The notes under the pieces were generated by a model. It saw only the letters and a list, made by a program, of their open reading frames with translations, ran no database searches and had not been told where the DNA came from. Shown here in pieces: positions 15,541 through 26,087 of a DNA stretch of 64,000 nt. Origin of the DNA: Paludibaculum fermentans (GTDB lineage Bacteria > Acidobacteriota > Terriglobia > Bryobacterales > Bryobacteraceae). Location of the stretch: the NCBI RefSeq assembly GCF_015277775.1, contig NZ_CP063849.1, positions 2,294,001-2,358,000 of the forward strand. The letters are read 5' to 3'. Both the position numbers and the translations under genes were made by a program. Each line of letters starts with the position of its first letter. Position 1 is the first letter of the stretch.

Positions 15541-18500
15541 GGAGTCAGCGTGACAGTTGCCGTTTTGATGACAGAGCCGTAACTCGCCGTCAGGGTCACG
15601 GGCGTGGAGGCGGCGACGGCGGAGGTCGTCACCGACAGGCTGGCGCTGGTGGCGCCGGCCGGCACCAACAGGGTCGCGGGCAGCGGGACCGCGGGATTGG
15701 ACGAAGCCAGGGAGATCGCCACGCCACCGGCGGCGGCCGGGCCATCAAGAGTGAGACCCACGGTAATCTTGGTGCCCCCTTTCGCCGAGACCGGGGCGAC
15801 GCTAAACGTGCTCAGGTCAGTCGGCTTCACGGTCACGTTGACCGTTTTGCTCACACCTCCATAGCTTGCCGTAATGACCGCCACGTCGTTGGACGTGACC
15901 CAGTTGGTGGCGATGCTGAAGTAAGCGGAACTTGTCGCGCCGGCCGGAACCGTCACGGTGGCTGGCGGCGTGGCCGAGGGGCTCGACGATTGAACGGTTA
16001 CGCTCGCTCCGCCTGGAGGCGCGGGCCCGTCCAGGGTCACGACGCCGGCGGTAATCACCTTGCCGCCCGAGATCGTTGTGGGTGTGATGGAGAGACCGGC
16101 CAGGGCCGTTGGCTTGACCGTAACCACGACGGTCTTGCTTGCCCCTCCCAGGGTTGCCGTCAGGGTCACGGAGACCGTCGTGCTCACCGCGCTGGTGGGC
16201 AGGCTGAAATTGCCAGACGTGGTGGCGCCCGCGGGTATGGTGAACGTGGGCGGCGGCGTCACGGACGGATCGGAAGAGGCCAGCGTGATCACGGCCCCGC
16301 CCGGACCGGCCGGGCCATCCAACGTCAAGCTGGCGGCGGTGAACGGCTTTCCACCGCTCAGCGTAGCCGGCGCCACGCTAAATCCGGATAACGCAGGGGG
16401 CTTGACCGTGACGATCACCGATTTCGAAATACCGGCATAGGTAGCCGTGACGGTCGCCGGCGTGTTGCTGGCTACCCACACGGTGTTGATGGTGAAGTTG
16501 CCGGAGGAAGTGGCGCCCGCCGGCACAAGGACGGTAGACGGCGGAACGACCGACGGAACCGTGGACGTCAGCGCGATGGTGGCGCCTGAGGGACCGGCCG
16601 GCCCGTCCAGCGACAGGCTAGCCGTCGTAATCGGCTTGCCCCCGGTGATGAGCACCGGGCTGATTGTGAGAGTATTCAGGGCCGGCGGTTTGATTGTCAG
16701 CGCCACGGCTTTCGAAACTCCACTGTAGGTGGCGGTGACCGTCACCGCCGTCAGGACAGAGACATTGCTCGTGGGCATCGAGAAGGCAGCGGAAGCCGTC
16801 GCACCGGCCGGAACAGTGACTGAGGCGGGCGGGGTGACTGAGGGATCGGAGGAAACCAGGGTGACCACGGCCCCAGCCGGACCAGCGGGTCCGTCCAGCG
16901 TGACAGTGGCGCTGGTGATCGGCTTTCCGCCGGAGACTGAGAGCGGGCTGGCTGAGAACGTCAGCAGTGCGGCGGGTTTCACCGTCAAGGCCGCGGTTTT
17001 CGAGTTCCCATCCAGCGTCGCCGTCAGCGTAACGGAAGTCGAGGCCGAGACATAGCTCGTCGGAACCGTGAAGTTGCCGGACGTGGTCGCACCAGCGGGC
17101 ACGGTCACTGTGGCGGGCGGCTTCACGGATGGATCCGTGGACGACAAGGTGACAACGGCGCCGGTGGGACCGGCCGGCCCATCCAGGGTGACGGTTGAAG
17201 TGATCGGCTTGCCGCCCGTGAGTGTCGTGGGACTGGCGGTGAGTGTCAGCAGGGCGGAGGGCTTCACATTGACGGTGGCCGTCTTGGTCACACCGCCAGC
17301 CACTGCCGTGATCGTCACGGAGACCGGTGCGGCGACCGTGCTGGTGGGAATCTGGAAGTAGCCGGAAGTCGTGGTGCCCGCGGGTACGGTGATGGTGGCG
17401 GGCGGGGTCACCGCCGGGTCAGAGGAGGCCAGCGTCACGGCGAGGCCGCCAACCGGAGCGGGGCCGGTGATTGTGACCAGCGCGTTGGTGATCGGCTTGC
17501 CGCCCGCGATCGTGGCCGCAAGCGAGAACGCGCTCAGGGCCGGAGGCGTCACAGTGATCGTCACTGTCTTCGAGCCTCCAGCGTAAGTAGCAGTGAGGAC
17601 CGCCTGGGTCGTCACGCTGACGATGGAAGTGGTGATGGGGATGTTGGCGGAGACTGTTGCGCCGGCCGGAATGGTCACCGTGGCGGGCAATTGCACCGAG
17701 GGGTCAGAGGAGGACAGTTGCACCACCGCGCCGCCGGCCGGAGCCGGGCTGTCCAACTTCACGCTGGCGCTGGACAGCGCCTTGCCGCCTGCCGTGGTTA
17801 ACGGAGCGGCCGTAAAGCTGATCAAGCTGGTCGGATTCACCGTGAGGGTGGCCGTCTTGGAGGCGGTGCCATAGGTGGCAGTGATGATTACCTGGACTGG
17901 TGCGGCCAGCGCGGTGGTCGTGATGCTGAAGTAGTCGGAAAGGAGCGCACCGGCCGCAACATTGACCGTGGGCGGCACGGTGACCCCGGGCGTGTTGCTG
18001 GCCAGGGTGAGGACCGCTCCACCAGGGGGAGCCGCGACGTTCAGTTGCGCGCGATTGGCGGTGGTTGTCGCCCCTCCGCCTACTGTCGTGGGCGAGAGGT
18101 AGAGGGCGGAAACAAGGTAAGGCACCACGGTGAGATTGGCGGTCTTGGTGACACCGCCCAGGGTGGCGCTGATGGTGGCCAGGGTGTTCACGGCAACCGC
18201 CGAGGTGGTGATCGTAAACGGGTTGGAGATCGTGGCGCCCGCCGGCACCGTCACGGTCGCCGGAGGCATGGCCGCCTGCTGCTTGTTGCTGGTAAGCGTG
18301 ACAACCGCACCGCCTGATCCGGCCGGAGCGGAGAGCGTGATCGTGTTTGCGGCGCTGGCGCCGCCACCGCCGATCGTCGTCGGAGAAAGCGTCAACCCGC
18401 TGACCGTGGCGGTGGAGGTCAGTTGGATATTCAGCGGGGTAGCCACCCCGTCGGCGACCACCACATCGTTGACGGTGAGCGGCAGATTATTCAGGGCGCT

Positions 18501-20411
18501 GACTACGACCGTATAGGTACCGGCCGGCAGCGCCAGCGTAGTGTAGCTGCCGTTCGCGGCCGTGGAGGCGCCGCCTGAGTCTGTCGTGTTGTAAGCAGTG
18601 ACCTGTGCCCCGGAAACGGCGGCGGCGCTGGTGTTGGTGACGATTCCGGTGATGGTGCCGAGGGCCGGCATGTCGAAATCAACCGTGGTGGTGGCCCCAC
18701 TGGCCACCGCGGCACCGGCCGAGATTCGCGTCGAGCGGCCGACGGCGCTGATGCGCAGGTCGTAAGTGCCGGCGATGACGGTCAGGGTGTAGAGCCCATT
18801 GGCGTCGGTGACCGTCGCCTGGCGGACCAGGCCGCCGCTGAGCGCCTGGATGACCACGTTGCGCAGCGGCGTGGCGCCGTCGCGAATGGTGCCCGAGAAA
18901 ACCCCTGTCGAAACCCCAAGTTCCAGGCGGACATGCGTGTCGGCGCCGGGCGGAATCACAACGGTTTGGGAACGGGCCGGGTAGCCCCCGCCCGAAGCGG
19001 TGAACGTGTAGGTGGCCGGCGGTACGTTCGCAAACCGGAACAGGCCGTTGGCGTCGGTGCTCCCGTTCAGCCCGCCCATGCCGATGGCGGCGCTGCTGAT
19101 GGCGTTCCCCACCGGATCGACGACCTGGCCCACCAGCCCGCCGCCGCCCTTGGACGGCAGAATCCCGCTCAGCGCGCTGTAGGCGTTAATCCGGCCGAAG
19201 CCCATGTAGACATCCCACAGCCCGTTCGCGGTGGTCGTATCCGCCGCCATTTCAATGCGCTGCACAACGGCATCGACCGAGAGATTCGGGGTGGCAGCCA
19301 GGATCAGGGCAGCCAGGGCCGACACATTCGGCGTCGCCATGGAGGTGCCGCTCAGCGTGGCATACCCGCCGTTCAAATAGGTGGAGTAGATGCTGACTCC
19401 GGGCGCCATGACGTCCAAACCGAAACCGAAGTTGGAGAAACTGGCACGCGCGTCGGCTGAATCCGTGGCGCCGATGCCCATGGCGTAGTTGGCGTCGCCG
19501 GGGTAGAAGAGGACGGAACTGTTCGAGTTTCCAGCCGCGGCCACCACCAGGGCATCGTGATTCCAGGCGTAATTGACGGCGTCCTGCAGGGCTTGCGAGT
19601 AGCCGGTGCCGCCCAGGCTCATCGAGATGACGCGCGCGCCGGCGTCCGCTGCCGCCGTGATCGCCTGCGCAATCGTGAAGTCGTTGCCATTGCCCTGGTA
19701 GTTCAGAACCTTGAAGATGACCAGTTCAGCCGGAAAGCCGAGAGAGGCCACACCAGTGCCGTTATTCGTGGCGGATGCGACGGTTCCGGCCACGTGGGTC
19801 CCGTGTCCATGGTCGTCCTGCCAGGGGCAGGCGGCGCCGACCGCCGTGGTGGCCACAAACGCCTGGCTGAGCGCCCAGTTGAACTGTCCGCCGCTGCCGA
19901 TATCGGTGCCCGTTCCGCCGCTGTTGATGAAATCGGGATGGGTGCAATTGCCGCCGGTGTCCAGAATGGCGACCCTGACCCGGGTCCCGAAGGCGCCCGC
20001 GGCCGGGAACCGGCCGGGATAGATGCTCCACGCGGCGGTCGCCTGCATCTTGCTGAGCCACCATTGTGTTGCGAAGGAGGTGTCGTCCGGGGTGATGCCG
20101 GAGGCGGTGCGGATACGGTTCGGCTCAGCGTACTCGACTTCATTGAGCGCGGCCAACTGTTGGAGAATGACGTCCCGGACCGCCGAGGGCACCTTCAAAA
20201 GGTACAGGTTGAGGTTGCTTTGGGCGGCGGCGACGGAAACGGTGTTATTGAAACCGGCCAGCACCGTGGAGATCACTCCATTCGGTTTGAGCCGGATCAC
20301 CACCTCGTCTGGGGTCAAAACGTCATCCGGACCGGGCGCGATCAGCTTCCCGCCCCACAGAGACACCGATAGCAGCGAAGCTGCAGCCAAAACACGAACC
20401 GGATTCCTCAT
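15537..20411 (-). CDS. giant secreted S8 subtilase with carboxypeptidase-regulatory and ten tandem Ig-like repeats
   Basis: 1624 residues: signal peptide (about 1-21), a fervidolysin/thermitase-like prodomain (VIRLKPNG to about 100), an S8 catalytic domain with Asp151 in ILDTGG, His203 in HGHGTHVAG and Ser357 in LSGTSMATP, three carboxypeptidase-regulatory-like domains (about 430-690), then ten tandem repeats of about 92-95 residues to the C-terminus. No sortase signal, C-terminal TM or recognised sorting domain is visible, so the repeats probably form a long extracellular stalk or binding surface. A strong ribosome site (GGAGGGGG) precedes the ATG. It is convergent with, and overlaps the stop of, the permease-protease gene. 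Confidence 0.92.
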   Translation of the reverse strand: MRNPVRVLAAASLLSVSLWGGKLIAPGPDDVLTPDEVVIRLKPNGVISTVLAGFNNTVSVAAAQSNLNLYLLKVPSAVRDVILQQLAALNEVEYAEPNRIRTASGITPDDTSFATQWWLSKMQATAAWSIYPGRFPAAGAFGTRVRVAILDTGGNCTHPDFINSGGTGTDIGSGGQFNWALSQAFVATTAVGAACPWQDDHGHGTHVAGTVASATNNGTGVASLGFPAELVIFKVLNYQGNGNDFTIAQAITAAADAGARVISMSLGGTGYSQALQDAVNYAWNHDALVVAAAGNSNSSVLFYPGDANYAMGIGATDSADARASFSNFGFGLDVMAPGVSIYSTYLNGGYATLSGTSMATPNVSALAALILAATPNLSVDAVVQRIEMAADTTTANGLWDVYMGFGRINAYSALSGILPSKGGGGLVGQVVDPVGNAISSAAIGMGGLNGSTDANGLFRFANVPPATYTFTASGGGYPARSQTVVIPPGADTHVRLELGVSTGVFSGTIRDGATPLRNVVIQALSGGLVRQATVTDANGLYTLTVIAGTYDLRISAVGRSTRISAGAAVASGATTTVDFDMPALGTITGIVTNTSAAAVSGAQVTAYNTTDSGGASTAANGSYTTLALPAGTYTVVVSALNNLPLTVNDVVVADGVATPLNIQLTSTATVSGLTLSPTTIGGGGASAANTITLSAPAGSGGAVVTLTSNKQQAAMPPATVTVPAGATISNPFTITTSAVAVNTLATISATLGGVTKTANLTVVPYLVSALYLSPTTVGGGATTTANRAQLNVAAPPGGAVLTLASNTPGVTVPPTVNVAAGALLSDYFSITTTALAAPVQVIITATYGTASKTATLTVNPTSLISFTAAPLTTAGGKALSSASVKLDSPAPAGGAVVQLSSSDPSVQLPATVTIPAGATVSANIPITTSIVSVTTQAVLTATYAGGSKTVTITVTPPALSAFSLAATIAGGKPITNALVTITGPAPVGGLAVTLASSDPAVTPPATITVPAGTTTSGYFQIPTSTVAAPVSVTITAVAGGVTKTATVNVKPSALLTLTASPTTLTGGKPITSTVTLDGPAGPTGAVVTLSSTDPSVKPPATVTVPAGATTSGNFTVPTSYVSASTSVTLTATLDGNSKTAALTVKPAALLTFSASPLSVSGGKPITSATVTLDGPAGPAGAVVTLVSSDPSVTPPASVTVPAGATASAAFSMPTSNVSVLTAVTVTATYSGVSKAVALTIKPPALNTLTISPVLITGGKPITTASLSLDGPAGPSGATIALTSTVPSVVPPSTVLVPAGATSSGNFTINTVWVASNTPATVTATYAGISKSVIVTVKPPALSGFSVAPATLSGGKPFTAASLTLDGPAGPGGAVITLASSDPSVTPPPTFTIPAGATTSGNFSLPTSAVSTTVSVTLTATLGGASKTVVVTVKPTALAGLSITPTTISGGKVITAGVVTLDGPAPPGGASVTVQSSSPSATPPATVTVPAGATSSAYFSIATNWVTSNDVAVITASYGGVSKTVNVTVKPTDLSTFSVAPVSAKGGTKITVGLTLDGPAAAGGVAISLASSNPAVPLPATLLVPAGATSASLSVTTSAVAASTPVTLTASYGSVIKTATVTLTP
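15540..18400 (-). repeat. ten coding tandem repeats of about 285 bp in the subtilase gene
   Basis: Each unit encodes roughly xxxAPxTxxGGKPIT, LDGPAGPxGAVVTL, SSDPSVTPPATVTVPAGATT and a terminal ATYxGxSKTxTxTVKP segment. Units 3-9 are the most alike; the first two and the last are more diverged, which fits internal expansion from the middle of the array. Long near-identical DNA makes this region prone to recombination and to assembly error. Confidence 0.85.
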
Positions 20412-20512
20412 TTACCCCCTCCAGAGCAGCTGAGAGCCTGCCAAAGCTCAATCGAGCCAATGGCACGATTATGACACTGTTGTCCAGGCGTGCTGCCCGA
20501 AACAGGTAAAGC

Positions 20513-20524
20513 TGAGGTAAAGAT
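20513..20524 (-). promoter_or_regulatory. second copy of the ATCTTTACCTCA motif, upstream of the giant subtilase
   Basis: Read on the minus strand this is ATCTTTACCTCA, followed at once by a partial second copy (GCTTTACC). It lies about 100 bases before the ATG of the subtilase and matches 8466-8477 exactly in the same orientation. It may be a shared operator or activator site. Confidence 0.4.
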
Positions 20525-20583
20525 GATGGGAAACTCAGCCTATCCACCAGCCACGGGGCGCCAAGGATGCGGCGGATGAATCC

Positions 20584-21543
20584 TTAGACAGCGTCCAGGC
20601 CGGCCACCTCGGCGATCGTCCCCGGCGCGTTGCCTTCCAGCCGGTTGTTCACAAAGAGAAAGGCCAGTTGGTGCTTGTTGCGCGCGCGTTCCAGAATCTC
20701 CTTCAAACCCTCCCGGGCGGGCGGGTTGGGCTCCTGGATCTCCTTGTAGGGCTGGAACTTCTCCACTGCCTGCGCATATGCGCGGCCGTGCCGCAGCAAG
20801 GCTCTGGCGACCACGAAATCGGCCGTGAAGGAGCCTGGGGTGGAGAGCTGTTCGGGCAGCTCCGGCATGCGGGTCCACGAGTTGTAGACGTGGGCCACAT
20901 TACAGTTTCTTAAGACCCGGAAATACTGTTCATCCAGGAACTCTTTATTCCGAATCTCGACGGAATAGCGCCACCCGGACGGCAGTTGCTCCAGGAAAGC
21001 ACCCAGGTCGGCCGCGAACGCCTCCACCCCGTCATAGTGCCGTTTGGGCAAGGTCCCAAACTCGAAGATCAGGGTGCCGATGCGCTGCCGGTAAGGCTCC
21101 AACGCCCGCAGAAAGGCGTTCTGGAAGAGGTCTGCATTCAGGAACGATTCGTTCAGTAACCCGCCGCGAGCTCCATAACGTAGATGCGTCGGCCACTCCC
21201 TGACTGTGATCTCCTCGGGCACTTTGAATGCGAACTGGAGGCTGGGGGGCGCCGCCGCGAAGAGCTTCTGCCAGTAATCTGTGGATGGGAACTGGTAGAA
21301 CGAGAAGTCACCACAGACAGCCGGGAAAACTTCGGCGTATTCGGTCAGGCACTCGGTCTCGAACTTCTTCTGCGAGAAGCGGCCGCGCGTGAAGTAGCGC
21401 TCCGGCGTATAGACCTGGCCCAACCAACCCGGGTACTTCCAGGAACTGGTGCCGAAGTACACGCCCTCCGCCGCCAACGCGCGCAACCGGGCGCCGAGCC
21501 GGTCGCGGAAGGCCGGTTCCGCTGGAAAGAGCGACAGGTTCAC
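20584..21543 (-). CDS. DUF72 family protein (YecE-like)
   Basis: About 319 residues from a GTG start. The sequence has the DUF72 TIM-barrel pattern: VYFGTSSWKYPGWLGQVY near the N-terminus, FSFYQFPS, FAFKVPEEITV, IFEFGTLPKRH, YSVEIRNKEFLD and a final FVNNRLEGNAPGT. The biochemical role of DUF72 proteins is not established. The start at 21543 is preferred because GAGGG lies upstream and a longer reading would run through the divergent PSD1 gene. It shares a 57-nt divergent promoter region with that gene but has no obvious functional link to it. Confidence 0.9.
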   Translation of the reverse strand: MNLSLFPAEPAFRDRLGARLRALAAEGVYFGTSSWKYPGWLGQVYTPERYFTRGRFSQKKFETECLTEYAEVFPAVCGDFSFYQFPSTDYWQKLFAAAPPSLQFAFKVPEEITVREWPTHLRYGARGGLLNESFLNADLFQNAFLRALEPYRQRIGTLIFEFGTLPKRHYDGVEAFAADLGAFLEQLPSGWRYSVEIRNKEFLDEQYFRVLRNCNVAHVYNSWTRMPELPEQLSTPGSFTADFVVARALLRHGRAYAQAVEKFQPYKEIQEPNPPAREGLKEILERARNKHQLAFLFVNNRLEGNAPGTIAEVAGLDAV

Positions 21544-21600
21544 TGTGAACAATCCCTCATTCGATATACTGTGGCAGAATTGCGATCGTCTGGGGGACGT

Positions 21601-24600
21601 GTGTCTGGGCGCCTGTTCTGTATCCTGCTTATGGCCGGCCTGCCGGCTTTCTGCGCAAACGTTTCCTTCAACCGGGACGTGCGGCCCATCCTGTCGGATC
21701 GCTGCTACACCTGTCATGGCCCGGATAGCGCGAGCCGCAAGAGCAAACTGCGCCTGGATAAGGAAGATAGCGCCCGCACGGCCTTGACCTCCGGTGACCC
21801 CGCCCATAGCGAGATCTACCTTCGCGTCACTTCACCAAACAAAGCCAAACGCATGCCCCCGGCCTACCTGGGCCACCAGCCGCTGTCGGCTCGTGAGATC
21901 GAGATCCTGCGTCGATGGATTGAAGAAGGTGCGAAGTTTGAGCCGCACTGGTCGCTGGTGCCGCCGCAGAAGGCGGCCGTTCCCGCACTGAAGCGGCAAG
22001 ATTGGGCCCACAACGAAATCGATCGCTGGATCCTGGCCCGGCTGGAGCAGGAGGGCCTTCAGCCTTCGCCGCGAGCGAACAAAGCCACCCTCCTGCGGCG
22101 GGTGTCGTTTGATCTCACCGGCTTGCCGCCGACGCCGCAGGAAGTGGACTCGTTCGTCAACGATTCGGCACCGAATGCCTATGAGAAGGTAGTGGATCGC
22201 CTGCTTGCGTCGCCGCGCTACGCCGAGCGCATGGCAATCCGCTGGCTGGAAGCAGCGCGGTATGCCGATTCGAACGGCTACCAGTCGGATGGTCCCAGGG
22301 ACATGTGGCGCTGGCGCGACTGGGTGATCGACGCCTTCCGGAACAACATGCCGTTTGACCAGTTTACGGTCGAGCAACTGGCTGGTGACCTGCTGCCGGG
22401 CGCCACGGTTTCGCAGCGCGTCGCGACGGCCTTCAACCGCAACCACAGCACGTCGGCCGAAGGCGGGATCGTCGATGAGGAGTTCCGCGTACAGTATGTG
22501 GCGGACCGGACTGAGACGACCTCCACTGTCTGGCTGGGCATGACCGTCGGCTGCGCCCGCTGCCACGACCATAAGTACGACCCCATTCTCCAGAAGGACT
22601 ACTACCAGCTTTTCGCGTACTTCAACAACGTTCCGGAACGCGGCTTCGTGTACAACTTCGGCAATGAAGAGCCGTATATGAAGGCTCCGCTCCCTGACCA
22701 GCAGGGGAAGTTGGATGACTTTGCTAAACGAATCGAAGCCGCCAAGGTCCGGGTCGGGTCAATGGAGCCGGCATCGCGGGTCGCCCAGCAGAAGTGGGAG
22801 CGGCTGGCCGCCAGGGAAGACGAGGACTGGACGCCGACGTCCGGTATGACCCTGCGGGTCTTTGACGAAGAGCACTTCGACGGGAAGAAGCAGACGGAGG
22901 TCGGGAACAAGGTCGCAGGTTTCAACTTCCACGATCCGTACACATTCGCGGCGTGGATCAAACCCGAAGCGCCGGACGGGGCCGTGTTGTCGCGCGGCGA
23001 AGATTACCTGGAAGGCACCGGTCATTTTGTCCATCTGATGGGCGGAAAACTGCGGTTCCATGCCACGTTCCGGTGGACCGATTTGGCGATGCGGGTCGAG
23101 ACCGTCGAGTCGGTGAAGCTGAACGAGTGGCAGCATATCGCGGTGACTTACGACGGAAGCATGCATGCCTCCCGCGTCAAGATTTACGTCAATGGAGTTC
23201 CGCAGAAGCTGAAGATCCTCTTCGACCAGCCCATCTGGCCGCTGGAGACCAAGCAACCGTTCCGCATCGGTGGCGGTGGCGGACTCCGGTTCAAAGGCTC
23301 GATCCGGGACGTTCGTGTCTACAATGTGGCGCTGAGCGAGGAGGAAGCCGCGGTTCTCCCGATGCCGGACTCGGTTTCACAGATTGCCGCCATGCCTGCT
23401 GCCCGCCGCACGAAAGCGCAGGGCGACAAACTGCACTTCTGTTTCCTGGAGCGCCATGCGCCAGAGGAGTTCACCACGACCCGGAAGGCCCTCGCCGCCC
23501 TCGAAATCGAGCAGGCTCAGTACCTTGCCAAAGTCCCGACGGTGATGGTGATGAAGGAGCGCGACACCCCGCGCGAGTCGTTCCTGCTGAAGCGCGGAGC
23601 ATATGATGCCCACGGGGAAACGGTGTCGCCGGACGTTCCTGGAGTCCTGCCGCGCCCGAAGCCGGAGTGGCCGAAGAACCGGCTGGGCCTGGCGAAATGG
23701 CTGGTGGACCGCGGCAATCCATTGACGGCGCGGGTCACGGTGAATCGCTACTGGCAGATGTTGTTTGGTACCGGACTAGTGAAGACTGTGGAGGACTTCG
23801 GATCCCAGGGCGAATGGCCCATGCATCCCGAGTTGCTCGACTGGCTGGCGGTCGAGTTCATGGATAGCGGCTGGGATGTGAAACACATCCTCAAAACGAT
23901 GGTGATGAGCGCTGCGTATCAGCAGGATTCCAAGGTGACTCCTGACTTGCAGCAGCGGGATCCGGAGAACCGGCTGCTGGCGCGGGGTCCGCGGTTCCGG
24001 CTGGCTCCGGAGATGATCCGGGACCAGGCTCTGTCGGTGTCTGGCCTGCTGGTCGAGAAAGTCGGCGGCCCGTCGGTGAAACCGTACCAACCAGAGGGGT
24101 TATGGCAGGAGTTGCAGGGCGGCAGCGGGTACAAAGCCGATGAAGGCGAAGGATTGTGGCGGCGCAGCATTTACACGTACTGGCGGCGGACGGTACCGGC
24201 TCCGGGCATGATCACGTTCGATTCGCCGACCCGCGAAACCTGCGTGGTGCGTGAGACGAGGACCAACACGCCCTTGCAGGCGTTGGACTTGATGAACGAC
24301 GTGCTCTATCTGGAGGCTTCCCGCAAGTTGGCGGAGCGGGTGCTCCACGAGGCGGCCGAGCCGAAAGCCCGGATCGACGAAGCGTTCCGGTTGGTGTTGG
24401 GACGGAGCCCGAAGGCTCGGGAAGACGCGTACATCAGTTCGGCGCTGCTGCGGTTCTCCAGCTACTATTCGGCGCACCCCGGCGAAGCCGAGAAGTACCT
24501 GAAACAGGGCAAAGCGCCCGTCGACAACGCCTTACCGGCGGAAACCCTGGCGGCCTACACCGCCGTGGCCAGCCTGTTGTTCAATCTGGACGAGGCGATT

Positions 24601-24612
24601 ACGAAGGAGTGA
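21601..24612 (+). CDS. PSD1 and planctomycete cytochrome c domain protein (PSCyt1-DUF1549-LamG-DUF1553)
   Basis: About 1003 residues from a GTG start: signal peptide ending near AFCA (residue 19), a PSCyt1 domain with heme motif CYTCH (35-39), a DUF1549/PSCyt2 domain ([15 protein letters not shown] to [12 protein letters not shown], which contains a second CxxCH), a concanavalin/LamG-like domain (about 440-580, [10 protein letters not shown] to [14 protein letters not shown]) and a DUF1553/PSD1 domain ([19 protein letters not shown] to the end). Such proteins are abundant in Planctomycetes, Verrucomicrobia and Solibacter-like Acidobacteria and are almost always paired with DUF1501 proteins; a role in extracytoplasmic polysaccharide use has been suggested, without proof. 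The next gene begins 8 nt downstream. Confidence 0.92.
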   Translation: MSGRLFCILLMAGLPAFCANVSFNRDVRPILSDRCYTCHGPDSASRKSKLRLDKEDSARTALTSGDPAHSEIYLRVTSPNKAKRMPPAYLGHQPLSAREIEILRRWIEEGAKFEPHWSLVPPQKAAVPALKRQDWAHNEIDRWILARLEQEGLQPSPRANKATLLRRVSFDLTGLPPTPQEVDSFVNDSAPNAYEKVVDRLLASPRYAERMAIRWLEAARYADSNGYQSDGPRDMWRWRDWVIDAFRNNMPFDQFTVEQLAGDLLPGATVSQRVATAFNRNHSTSAEGGIVDEEFRVQYVADRTETTSTVWLGMTVGCARCHDHKYDPILQKDYYQLFAYFNNVPERGFVYNFGNEEPYMKAPLPDQQGKLDDFAKRIEAAKVRVGSMEPASRVAQQKWERLAAREDEDWTPTSGMTLRVFDEEHFDGKKQTEVGNKVAGFNFHDPYTFAAWIKPEAPDGAVLSRGEDYLEGTGHFVHLMGGKLRFHATFRWTDLAMRVETVESVKLNEWQHIAVTYDGSMHASRVKIYVNGVPQKLKILFDQPIWPLETKQPFRIGGGGGLRFKGSIRDVRVYNVALSEEEAAVLPMPDSVSQIAAMPAARRTKAQGDKLHFCFLERHAPEEFTTTRKALAALEIEQAQYLAKVPTVMVMKERDTPRESFLLKRGAYDAHGETVSPDVPGVLPRPKPEWPKNRLGLAKWLVDRGNPLTARVTVNRYWQMLFGTGLVKTVEDFGSQGEWPMHPELLDWLAVEFMDSGWDVKHILKTMVMSAAYQQDSKVTPDLQQRDPENRLLARGPRFRLAPEMIRDQALSVSGLLVEKVGGPSVKPYQPEGLWQELQGGSGYKADEGEGLWRRSIYTYWRRTVPAPGMITFDSPTRETCVVRETRTNTPLQALDLMNDVLYLEASRKLAERVLHEAAEPKARIDEAFRLVLGRSPKAREDAYISSALLRFSSYYSAHPGEAEKYLKQGKAPVDNALPAETLAAYTAVASLLFNLDEAITKE

Positions 24613-24620
24613 TCCGGACG

Positions 24621-26012
24621 ATGACCCGACGCCAACTACTACAACGGATTCCGGGTGCGCTGGGTACGGCGGCGCTGTCCCATCTGCTGAAAGCCGAGGG
24701 ACTTACCGGACTCCCGCATCACAAACCCACGGCCAAGCGAGTCATCTACCTGTTCCAGAGCGGCGGTCCGTCGCAGATGGAAACGTTCGACTATAAGCCG
24801 CGGCTGGTCGAGTTCCAGAACAAGGACCTGCCGGAGTCGGTGCGCCAGGGGCAGCGTTTGACGACAATGTCTGCTTCGCAGTCCAGCTTCCCCATTGTGC
24901 CGTCCAAGTTCTCGTTTGCGAAGCACGGGCAGTCCGGCGCGCTGGTGAGCGAGTTGCTGCCCAAGACCGCGGGCATTGCGGACAAACTCACCTTTGTGAA
25001 GTCAATGTTTACCGAGCAGATCAACCACGATCCGGCGGTGACTTACTTCCAGACGGGATTCCAGATCGCCGGCCGGCCGAGCATGGGATCGTGGGTTTCC
25101 TACGGGTTGGGCGCCGAGACCAAGGACTTACCGGCCTTCGTCGTCATGATTTCACCCGGGTCGAACGGGACCGGCCAGCCGTTGTACGACCGGTTGTGGG
25201 GCAGCGGCTTCCTGCCAACGCGGTACCAGGGCGTCAAGTTTCGGTCGGTGGGCGATCCGGTGCTGTACCTGACCAGCCCCGATGGCTTCCCGGAGGAGAA
25301 CCGCCACACCTACCTGGAAACGCTCAACAGCATGAACCGGCTGAAGTTGGAGGAGACCGGAGATCCCGAGATCTCGACCAGGATTGCGCAGTACGAGATG
25401 GCGTTCCGGATGCAGACTTCCGTGCCGGAGCTGACCGACCTGTCGAAGGAATCCTCTACCGTCCTGGACAGCTACGGTCCGGACGCCCGCAAGCCCGGAA
25501 CATTCGCCTACAACTGCCTGATGGCCCGGCGGTTGGCGGAACGCGGCGTGCGCTTTATCCAGCTTTACCATCGGGATTGGGATCATCACGGCGGGCTGCC
25601 AGCGGGTATGCCCAAGATGTGCAATCAAACCGACCAGCCCTCCGCGGCCCTGATCCAGGATCTGGAGCAGCGCGGGATGCTGGACGACACGCTGGTGATC
25701 TGGGGCGGCGAATTCGGCCGTACGGTGTACTGCCAGGGCCGGCTCACCAAGGACGACTACGGCCGGGATCACCATCCGCGTTGTTTCACCGTCTGGCTGG
25801 CCGGCGGCGGCGTGAAACCGGGCATCACCTGGGGCGCTACGGACGATTACGGGTACAACATCACGGAGAATCCGGTGCACGTCCATGACCTGCAGGCGAC
25901 GATCCTGCACTGCCTGGGGATTGACCATAAGCGGCTGACCTACCAGTTCCAGGGACGGCACTTCCGGCTGACCGACGTTGGTGGAAACGTGGTCAAGGAT
26001 CTCCTGGCTTAG
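24621..26012 (+). CDS. Tat-exported DUF1501 family protein
   Basis: About 463 residues. The N-terminus [19 protein letters not shown] is a twin-arginine signal. The body shows DUF1501 features: [41 protein letters not shown] and [19 protein letters not shown], resembling the alkaline phosphatase/sulfatase superfamily core. It is the usual partner of PSD1 proteins. The ATG at 24621 was chosen because AAGGAG lies 11 bases upstream; a GTG at 24609 is in frame but sits on top of that ribosome site. The pair is followed 75 nt later by a membrane-bound regulator. Confidence 0.9.
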   Translation: MTRRQLLQRIPGALGTAALSHLLKAEGLTGLPHHKPTAKRVIYLFQSGGPSQMETFDYKPRLVEFQNKDLPESVRQGQRLTTMSASQSSFPIVPSKFSFAKHGQSGALVSELLPKTAGIADKLTFVKSMFTEQINHDPAVTYFQTGFQIAGRPSMGSWVSYGLGAETKDLPAFVVMISPGSNGTGQPLYDRLWGSGFLPTRYQGVKFRSVGDPVLYLTSPDGFPEENRHTYLETLNSMNRLKLEETGDPEISTRIAQYEMAFRMQTSVPELTDLSKESSTVLDSYGPDARKPGTFAYNCLMARRLAERGVRFIQLYHRDWDHHGGLPAGMPKMCNQTDQPSAALIQDLEQRGMLDDTLVIWGGEFGRTVYCQGRLTKDDYGRDHHPRCFTVWLAGGGVKPGITWGATDDYGYNITENPVHVHDLQATILHCLGIDHKRLTYQFQGRHFRLTDVGGNVVKDLLA

Positions 26013-26087
26013 GCGGACGGGCCGCAATGGGCGGTCCGGGGTACTGCTAGAATTGTCCGGTACCTCTCCCCAGGAGAGCGGAGCCGG

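Noticed and set aside
21184-21600. N-terminal extension of the PSD1 protein
   Set aside because: The upstream open frame lies over the DUF72 gene on the other strand; the signal peptide begins at the GTG at 21601.
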